DNA of 64,000 nucleotides from Cristatella mucedo (taxonomy: Eukaryota > Bryozoa > Phylactolaemata > Cristatellidae): assembly GCA_009760855.2 (NCBI GenBank), contig WPIO01000001.1:7251001-7315000 (forward strand), in the 5' to 3' direction. Below, piece after piece: positions 56,696 to 64,000 of this stretch (position 1 is its first letter; each line of letters opens with the position of its first letter). The position numbers and the translations under genes are program-made. The notes under the pieces are model-generated. The model made no database searches and was not told the DNA's origin. It was given only the letters and a program-made list of their open reading frames with translations.

Positions 56696-58039
56696 TCGTC
56701 CATGCTGCCGTGGCTATAGTTGCCCAGGGAAGGGACGTGGTGGTGGTAGACAGGGTTCGGCTTTGCGGTGGTTCTCCTACCGGTCAATAATTATCCGTCG
56801 ATCCTGATCCCTGAGCGTCCCAAGATGCCGGCGGCTTTTGCGACCGGCCGCATCCTCGTCGGCTGACGGGTGAGGCGGGGCGATCCGAAATATGTAAACC
56901 GAGACCCGGCTGAATGCCTGCTATGCAAAGAAATGAATGTTGTGCTGCACGAAGCACTGCTCTGGTCTATCTTTTTTCTCTCTCTAGGTCGACTCGGACT
57001 GCTGAACGGCTGCCGGCAGCGAGAACAAGGCCGACCTGGCGCCCCTGCCACCACCACAAGCGCCTGAAGCAGGCCGCTAGGGCGAAGGGATCGATCGATG
57101 TGGCCTCTGTCCTTCGATACCTGCCCAAGCGGCCTGGCGCCACTTTTGCGCTTGCCTTGCCCAGCATGAACGGCAAGGGGCACTAGTAGCTGGAATCTCT
57201 CGTCGTGGCCTGCTCCACCGCGTAGCTGCAGCACGCGCCAGCTCAGCAGGCGTGCACGCACACCGGCTGCCGTAGGAAGAACGTTTATTGAAAAGTGCAG
57301 TGGCACAGCAGCAGCAGGCCACGCCTGCTGCTGGCTGTGCCGCAGAAGACACGCTCGCCTATTTCCTGCACGTGGGAAGCGATGACTAAGTGCATGCACA
57401 TGCCTGCACGTGCAAGCATGTAGCGTTGTAAGCAGGCACAAACCTGGAATTAAATATATAAGTACAACTTGCCCTCGCTATCAGGAGTACTCTCGCAAAA
57501 ACCACGGGTGTAATGCACCCGTGCGTAATGCATCCGTAAGTAAGTAGCTGACCGGCTACACCCGAGCAGTAGCCTCTTGCCGGGCAGAGATTCTATAGGC
57601 GTGGGTTGCACACTTGCTAAGTAGACATGCACCGACAACCAATGGCAGTGAGGTAAGAATTGGACCAAAAAGCTTCCTAGTCAACTGCTAAAACCTACTG
57701 CAGCTAGGCAGGTGTGGTTCCAGCGCTCCCGACCAGGGGAAAATCCCGTGGATGGGCAGGTGTGGAGAAACTTCAGCGAAAAAAGCAGCCAAAAATAGGT
57801 CCCAATAAAAGAAACCCAGCCAGCACTCCGGCGTGTAAAGGCCGCCACCGCTTTCAGAAAAAAGAACGTTCGCGTGCTTCAGCCCCGAATGAACAGGCAG
57901 CAGCGGTGATGGTGGACACAGCTCCTCTTCTGCAAGTGCACGCCACCACGTGTCCTGCACCCCCCTAACGCCATCGCCGTACCGCTCTCCTCCGCATGCC
58001 GGATGTCCGCAGGCGGGCTCGAGCCGCAAGAGCGGAGTC
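56696..58039. other. Convergent intergenic region, GC-rich in part
   Basis: 56800-57430 is GC-rich with open frames on both strands, for example ending VASVLRYLPKRPGATFALAL on plus. None has a recognisable family or supporting splice sites. The right part is probably the PLOD 3' UTR. Confidence 0.4.
57284..57289 (-). terminator. Candidate PLOD polyadenylation signal
   Basis: AATAAA on minus, about 750 bp downstream of the PLOD stop. Confidence 0.4.
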
Positions 58040-58195
58040 TTACGGGTCAACGAACGTCACCATGATGTATCGCGTGCCGGCCGTGGTCGTCAGGCCCTCG
58101 TGCTGGTGTGTCAGGCGACCGGGGTGCATCAGCTGCCAGCCTTTCCTCAGGTCGACGAGTGTGCAGTTGTAGCGCAGGAAGTGCACGCCGCCACC
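58040..58195 (-). CDS. PLOD: PLOD terminal exon
   Basis: [11 protein letters not shown] through [20 protein letters not shown] and [15 protein letters not shown]. Holds the third iron ligand and the 2-oxoglutarate Arg. Confidence 0.96.
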   Translation of the reverse strand, partial: GGGVHFLRYNCTLVDLRKGWQLMHPGRLTHQHEGLTTTAGTRYIMVTFVDP

Positions 58196-61100
58196 CTGCG
58201 AACCAAAGCACAGCTAGTGACGCATTTGAAAGGGATGTGGATGCGCAAGGCCCATAGCCCCGCCCACCCACCACTGCAGCCAGCACGGACAGCCGCCAGC
58301 ACGAGTTGTGTGCGGGCACGAGTTCCTTGCACGGCCCCGCCGGCCTTGGTCCAAGGCTTGGCACTTGGTCGCTTGCTGCCAGGAGCGGGTGAGACCCAAA
58401 GGTGGCCGAGGAGGCGGCAGCTGTGTGCAAGCTGTCTTTACGCTGCCGGCGTCTCACCTCGTAGTCGACTCCTCTGGTGTTCAGCGCCATGTTGAGCGTG
58501 AACGTGGAGGCATCATGATGCGGCCGCAGGCTCGGTTGCTCATCCGGTCTGTACCGCACCACGAAGTTCATGATGGCTCTACACTGTCGGGCCGAGAGCG
58601 AGCAACAAATGCAAGTACTGCTGAAGCTGCTGTGAGGCAAGAGCTCGTGGCACCGTGAAAGGAACCGTGATTCTTGTACCGTACCTCACTGTGGTAGCCG
58701 GCAAAGGTTTTCTCCTGGACGGGCTTGATGTAGTCGTGGAGCATCTGCAGCCAATGCTTCTCGAAGCCGACTTGGTTCATGTGAATGTCGCGTGTGGGAA
58801 CGTTCTCGTAGCCACCCTGGAGTCGAGTGTCCTGAAGCAAAGATCGACATAAGCTCGACACCAAGGCAGTGGCTGGAGACTGCTTTGCCTAGGCCCTTCT
58901 CCGCAAACAATGGCACACATACCTGCCCACAACCACAGCGCCGACCCTGGCAGGCATAAGCTACTAACGGCACGGCACGTGAGTGACGCCAACCAATCGC
59001 AAGCCACGATGTATATGTCGAAAGGCCGAAACGATGCGAGGCAAAGATGATAAGCTAACAAATGCACTGGCCAGTGTCGTGTAGTATACCTGGTTTTGCC
59101 CATTCGACCACTGTCCAAACGTTTCCATTGTCACTATGAGATCATCGCAGAACTCGTCAGATGCGAACGGAAACCAGTAGACGTCGGTGCAAGGCTGCAA
59201 AGGGTCGTTGCTGGTGATGGGCATAGAGCAAAGTAGAGCAAACCACGGGCAGACGTCAAAACCATTGTAGACACACAGCAGTGCTGTCATGCTCAAACCT
59301 GCTCGAACTTATAGTCTGGCTCCAGTAGTTTGCTATAGTTAGGATGCAAATACTTCATCTCCCACTCGATGCGATTGTTGTACAGCTCGTATATTTCCGG
59401 GCGCGCCTGGGTAGTGTCGAAGTCGTCGGCATTTATCAAGTGACCATAGTCGTGCTGATTGTCTAGCATCATGAATAATCCCTAAGTGCAAATGGATGGC
59501 AGCGTACATACAGGTTGGTACCCTAGACAAGAGTCATGCACCGTGCCTCTTCTGCAGCTGCAGTGCTTTGGCGTTCGGCACAGCAAACATAGGCAGCCGT
59601 TGTCTAGGAACAAATACTGTAACATAAGTCACTGTGACTTACCAAGTCGCGAAGGTTGGCACAAAAAGATATCTCGGCATCGTAAGCATCGTTGCGCTTG
59701 TATACATAAGGGTTGGATTTCAGCTTCTTTAGGTGTGCACCGTGGATCAGCACAGCGTTCGATAGGTAAGGTACGTTCCACAGACCACTGCGAAGGGCAA
59801 AAAACAACCAACAAAATGTACAGCTGGCATAAAAGTGCAGAAACCGCAAATGACGATGTAGCTGCTAACGGCACCAAAACTGGAGGGGCTTTGCGCTTGT
59901 ATTCCTTACACTTTCCTCCCTTCTAGGATGTCCATATAATCTTCAGATCGGGCGTAGTAGCCCTGTTCGTTGAGAGCGCCCCAGAAATTAGACCAATTCT
60001 TGCCGGGTCTCTTTAGCAATGGAGAAATGATCGGTCTGAAAATTCACGGAAACAAACGAGTGTATTAAGGATAGATGGTCCGGTGATCAAGAGCTGCAAG
60101 CCTACTCACTGGCACGATGCACTGCACGAATACTAGCACTGACATAGCGTGCACGCTTGTACCTGTTCTGCTCAACTAGTAGACGGACGGTGAGCGGATT
60201 GGTCAATTGTGCCTCAGTATCAACTGACAAGAAGTATTCGCAGTCCAGCTGCAAGCATTCCTGACTACAAAGTGCAGTATCAGGGCACGTGTGAACCGTA
60301 AAAGCCATCAACCCAGATACGTTTGAATGCATGTATGTCCAGCAAAAGGAATTCACAGCTGATTTGCTACCCGACACCGATCAATGGAAAGTGAGCTCAA
60401 ACAATTTGCATATATGTAAGTAAACATTGCATATATAATATATACATGACTATGTGCAACCATAGTTAAAACTGAAGATTGCATTGAAAATTAATATAAT
60501 TTTAAAGTGTATCAGCACGCCCTGTATACGGAAGTCGTGTCTGATTTGCTAGCCGGTGCTGACATATGAGAAGAGACCCCGTGGAAATTTAAATGCAAAT
60601 CGCAAAATGCACTCAGTTCGAAATTAAATTTCACTGGTAAAAGGCCAAAAGTGTGAAAGCATTAAACTCTGACAGCAATGGATTCGGAACACTACAGGGC
60701 AAAGCAAGCGGAACTGAAAGACTACCATAACTAGGGCGGGCTCACCAGCTAGATCAGCAGACACACTCAGGCCGACCTTCCAATGGAAAGTTTTCCTTGA
60801 TTTTTCGCGGGTATCAGGAAGCATACTGCAAACACCCGTAGGCCAAAAATTACAGGCTGGGTACACAGCTGAGGTAGAATGAGATCTCGACATCTCATTG
60901 AGCAGCTACCAAACACGATAAATGTCACGTGATGCTTTGAGAGAGGGATATGTACTACCGAATGCCGCACAGCATCGAGCAGCCATGTCCTACAACATAG
61001 CTAGTTTTTCTATTAAGCACGCAGCCAAGCAGCTCCATTGAACTTACATTGCCAAATAGCGGCTCTCTTTGATGTCGAACTGTCGGTCAATATACTTGAC

Positions 61101-62016
61101 AGACTTGTACTGGCTTGCCGCTGCTGCCACAAAATCATTGGTAGCATTACTATTATAAGGATGCTAAAAAGAAAATCCGTGATTCGAGTGTGTCATGGTA
61201 CATACGGTTATAATTGGCACAGTGTAAGAATGTGACGGCTGATTAAAGTACAAAACCAGGTGATGCTGACCCGAAAGCCAGCAATCAGCATTGCAGGGAT
61301 GCAGCAGTGCATGCAGGCCAGGCCCTACATGAGCCCACTTTGCAGCCTCTGGGCAGCCGTCGTCGTATGCAAACACAAACTATCAAAGGAGCCAACTCGA
61401 GAAAAAGGCAGTCGGGCTGTGCTTAAATCGCGTGTGCCAGCATAATCCTTAATGATCGTCCATTAAAAGGCCTTCAAGTGCCACCTCAACAAAGACACGG
61501 TGTCAAATTTTTCAGTATTGGATTTTGAAAGTAAACTTCAAGAAAAATTGAAGAGGCCAACGATAGCCAGGCAACGACAGGAGCAAAACATTTAATCGCC
61601 TGCCAGCCAGCTGCTTCCTTGTTCCAACACATCACTGTTAGGGCAAGTGACATGCCTCAGCTCACGTGGCATGCTCTCCATCAGTCAGGCTGAGCAAGCA
61701 GCGCTGAAGGCTGAGCAAGCAAGCTCGTGCGTTCCTTAGACAAGAGGAGGCACGGTAAACGGATCAAGACTTGGCATCACACTCACATTGTTTATAACCA
61801 AGATGTCCATCTTGTTCTTGGGATAGTCCAGAGCCATGAGACGCTGATAAAATATGGGCAGGAACGGCGTGGCCTTCTCGGCTACGATGGCAACAAATAT
61901 CGGCGGATACTCGTCTCTGCCGAGCTTGGCAAGGGAGCGCTTGTTGTCGTGGCATGCCATGCAGCCGTTCGCGGGGCTCCACTGGCCTCCCAAGTGGTTG
62001 GCGATCCTGTTGAATT
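58040..62016 (-). CDS. PLOD: Procollagen-lysine 5-dioxygenase (lysyl hydroxylase), C-terminal two thirds
   Basis: PLOD enzymes act in the ER lumen and hydroxylate collagen lysines using Fe(II), 2-oxoglutarate, O2 and ascorbate. Some also carry glycosyltransferase activity in the N-terminal part. Eleven minus-strand exons: 62016-61787, 61163-61048, 60989-60959, 60260-60163, 60035-59910, 59787-59643, 59481-59299, 59194-59090, 58831-58685, 58583-58458 and 58195-58040. They give 486 codons plus stop in one continuous frame; family members are about 730 residues, so about 240 N-terminal residues lie beyond the right edge. The last exons carry the dioxygenase core: RPHHDASTF (iron ligands His and Asp), [11 protein letters not shown] (third ligand His) and the 2-oxoglutarate-binding Arg in GTRYIM. 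The C-terminus VTFVDP is typical. Vertebrate PLOD1-3 arose later than invertebrate PLOD, so I give no number. Confidence 0.96.
58458..58583 (-). CDS. PLOD: PLOD exon with HxD iron ligands
   Basis: [20 protein letters not shown] followed by [15 protein letters not shown]. Phase 0 both ends, donor GTGAGA. Confidence 0.97.
58685..58831 (-). CDS. PLOD: PLOD exon
   Basis: [20 protein letters not shown] then [14 protein letters not shown]. The GGYENVPT motif is a family hallmark. Confidence 0.97.
59090..59194 (-). CDS. PLOD: PLOD exon
   Basis: [20 protein letters not shown], then [13 protein letters not shown]. Donor GTATAC. Confidence 0.96.
59299..59481 (-). CDS. PLOD: PLOD exon
   Basis: [16 protein letters not shown] through [20 protein letters not shown]. 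Acceptor CACTTAG. Confidence 0.95.
59643..59787 (-). CDS. PLOD: PLOD exon
   Basis: [20 protein letters not shown], later [12 protein letters not shown]. Acceptor CTTCGCAG, donor GTAAGT. Confidence 0.96.
59910..60035 (-). CDS. PLOD: PLOD exon
   Basis: [20 protein letters not shown], then [17 protein letters not shown]. Acceptor AATTTTCAG, donor GTAAGG. Confidence 0.96.
60163..60260 (-). CDS. PLOD: PLOD exon
   Basis: [20 protein letters not shown], then VRLLVEQNR. The VDTEA segment matches the DxD-containing SLDADA position of the family; here it reads D-T-E. Confidence 0.93.
60959..60989 (-). CDS. PLOD: PLOD microexon (31 bp)
   Basis: Acceptor TTGTAG and donor GTAGTA. One base plus ten codons, [10 protein letters not shown], bridges YLAM and ECLQ in phase. 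The family has a segment of equivalent length there (NMGMDLCRQ). Support is phase, position and length; sequence similarity is weak. Confidence 0.65.
61048..61163 (-). CDS. PLOD: PLOD exon
   Basis: [20 protein letters not shown], then [18 protein letters not shown]. Acceptor CTTTTTAG, donor GTAAGT. Confidence 0.88.
61787..62016 (-). CDS. PLOD: PLOD exon, first in the window
   Basis: [20 protein letters not shown], later [20 protein letters not shown]. Starts in phase 1, so the preceding exon lies to the right and was not found within the window. Donor GTGAGT. Confidence 0.95.
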
Positions 62017-62059
62017 CTGCCTAAAGAGCAAAACACGACTGGCTCCTTTGGCAATGAAG

Positions 62060-62850
62060 TGAAGTCTGCCAAGGTAGGTGCAACAAATTGTCGAAATCCA
62101 ATCTAATTCAGCAAAAACCGACCAGAAATCAGTGGTGTGAAGCTCGATTTTCGAGTGAATATTGTACAGCACAGTCTTTAGATTGTATCCAACAAATTTC
62201 TTGCCATCGCCCTCGCTTGTTCTGCGAATATGCTGCGAAGACCCTGGACCTCAATCCACTTTAGTCCTCCGCAAATCCCCCAGATATCGCCAGTGCCACA
62301 CTCACACTTGGATTGCATATTGCACTATGTTACCCCTTTAAGTGTACCCACAAAATTTCACGCAATTCGCAAACGCATTCTCAAGCAATCCACTGCAGTT
62401 ATTTGCAGCCGTTTGTGGCATTGGCCCAGCCTGCTGTAGTTGATTGCATGAGAACCCACAGGCGATGGCACGAAATGTGCATGTATGCTTAAATGAGTAT
62501 AGAGTAATAAGAGTAATAGAGTAATATGCAATACAAATTGGAGCTTTGCACAGCAGATTTCTAGTGGATTTTCGGTGGATTAAAGTGGATTGCACTGGTG
62601 GCCAGTGTCTTTGCAGCACATTCACAAGAGAGAATCAGCGAGCAAAATGGCGTGACATTTAAAGGGGACATTATAATTACAGCATACTACAATATTCACT
62701 CGAAATTCGAGCTTTGCATGGTTGATTTCCTACCGATGTTTGCTAAACTAGAGTGGATCGTGGTAATTTGCCGACTTCCTGTCGATTTTCGCTAAATTAG
62801 AGTGGGTTTCGGTAGATTTCGGTAATTCGTTGCACCAGCCAAAGGCAGCC
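62060..62850. repeat. Imperfect inverted repeat, foldback-like
   Basis: Minus-strand 62172-62060 and plus-strand 62676-62850 share CAATATTCACTCGAAA, CGAGCTT, TTTGCTGAATTAGA-like and TCGTTGCACC segments. A second inverted pair lies inside: 62327-62362 (minus) with 62650-62673 (plus). The right arm contains partly tandem units of CGATTTTCGCTAAATTAGAG. Located in the PLOD intron upstream of the 62016 exon. Confidence 0.6.
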
Positions 62851-63764
62851 CCAGGTGGGTAGGGTTGGGCACGAGCGCACAGAAAAGGCAGCTGGGTCGG
62901 CATTCCCTCAACCCAAAATAAACCAGCAGAATGAAAGCACCGGCAAGGCAGGTTCCTTTCCGTGGTGCCCCCTCCCAACGAGCAGCAGCAATTACAAATA
63001 GTGCGTGACTGATCGACCGATAGGCCGGCAAGACGTAAGCAGCACCGAAGGATGGCAAGCGGCACAGGCAGGCCTCACGAGGCAATACGATGCACCGGAT
63101 ACAGCAGAGCGACAGATGAGCGGATGCTGACGAGGCATACTGTACTGTATCAGGAGGCATGAGGTGGGTAACGGCGGCAAGCGCACAGCCAGGTGCATCC
63201 AGTGAAAAGCAGACTCCACTTGGCGGGAGCACGGAGGAGCCGGATTAGGCAAGCAGCTTCAGCAGACTGCCATGGCTTCAATCTTGCGAGATCAGCAAAT
63301 GCACAAGTGCGCGACTACTCAACTCGGCATAAACCGATTCCTCTCCTACCTGCTGTCGTTCAGAAATCGTTTACTCTGCAAGCACAGGTGTTATCACAAC
63401 ATTCTTGGCGCAATTACGCAACGAGTCAAAAACTTCGAAGCCAAAAACAGCAAAACAGTGTAATAACGGCCTCACTTCGAGGAATGACCTTGTTAATCCG
63501 CCCACCGTGCACTCAAAAGCCAGCACACACAAGCCTGGCTTTATTTTATTGCTACGGCCGTTCTACTACCTTCCTATCTAAAATACCTCGGCATCAAAGC
63601 AAGCTGCTTTCTCGGCAGCTTGCTTTACTCAGCAGCCCACTTCCTTTCCACAGCCGTGCATGGCTGCCCGTAAGAAGCTGCCTCCAAGACTGCACTAATC
63701 GACTCACCCTTGTGCCGGTCAATTGCACGATGCAGTGTGTATATCAATCAAGACTTCGTTTACG
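62851..63764. other. Presumed PLOD intron, nothing recognised
   Basis: Long frames on both strands (for example 63193-63774 plus) show no family features. The next upstream PLOD exon was looked for and not found. Confidence 0.45.
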
Positions 63765-63855
63765 GCATATGTAAAGTGACTAGCAAAGGATTTAGTTCTC
63801 TGAGGGTGCTGTACAAAATGTCTTACTATTATCATTCGCATTACTATTATTACCA
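63765..63855 (+). repeat. Solo LINE/SINE 3' tail
   Basis: ATATGTAAAGTGACTAGC, TTAGTTCTCTGAGGGTGCTG and TACAAAATG, then an ATT-rich end. Confidence 0.7.
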
Positions 63856-64000
63856 TTCCACACTTGATGGCAAAGTGAAGCCCGATTTGGAAAAATTGGG
63901 CTACATTGCCACTGCCTTCACGAGGCTTGTGTGTAGAGTTAGCAAATGCTTGCTGGTACTAGATGACTGGAAAACCAGGAATAAGGATAGAAGTAATGGC

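Noticed and set aside
56791-57441. Minus frame of 216 codons and plus frame ending VASVLRYLPKRPGATFALAL
   Set aside because: GC-rich, no recognisable domain, no convincing splice sites, and located between convergent genes. Kept only as a note.

Overview
The window is animal nuclear DNA. Its genes are split by GT-AG introns, long introns carry (CA)n, (AG)n and (AT)n tracts, and tRNA-headed SINEs, L2/CR1-type LINE remains and Tc1/mariner fossils are dense. The four recognised proteins (mS31, MEAF6, MAP3K4 and procollagen lysyl hydroxylase) are clearly animal-type; lysyl hydroxylase fits an animal that modifies collagen. The repeats do not look like a mammal's, so I infer an invertebrate. I cannot name the phylum. 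All exon models come from reading splice sites and protein similarity by eye, without transcripts or searches.

Layout. About 0.3-2.55 kb (+): the 3' end of the gene for mitochondrial ribosomal protein mS31, two firm exons and one doubtful one. 2.6-9.2 kb: repeat-rich intergenic DNA with an L2-like LINE fragment, a SINE and a decayed Tc1-like transposon. 9.2-14.4 kb (-): a four-exon MEAF6/Eaf6 gene, a small subunit of histone acetyltransferase complexes. 14.66-54.4 kb (+): MAP3K4 (MEKK4/MTK1), modelled as 23 coding exons giving 1782 codons, with the kinase domain in the last exons. MEAF6 and MAP3K4 are head to head with only 299 bp between their proposed start codons, so they probably share a promoter. 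58.0-62.0 kb (-): the last 11 coding exons (486 codons) of a lysyl hydroxylase gene (PLOD family), whose 5' part lies beyond the right edge. MAP3K4 and PLOD converge.

The phases of every proposed junction agree across all four models: each summed exon length is a whole number of codons. This is the strongest internal check available. Weakest points: the first coding exon of MAP3K4, its last exon (two candidates, at 54.26 kb and 56.40 kb), the end of MEAF6, and the first mS31 exon.

The genes belong to unrelated pathways: mitochondrial translation, chromatin acetylation, stress MAPK signalling, and collagen modification in the ER. I see no operon, CRISPR array, integrated virus or novel multigene system. 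The most interesting non-genic material is the repeat content: a SINE family that shares its 3' tail with a LINE in the same window, SINEs nested inside that LINE, a second SINE family, an unclassified roughly 430-bp repeat in two copies, and a foldback-like inverted repeat beside PLOD.
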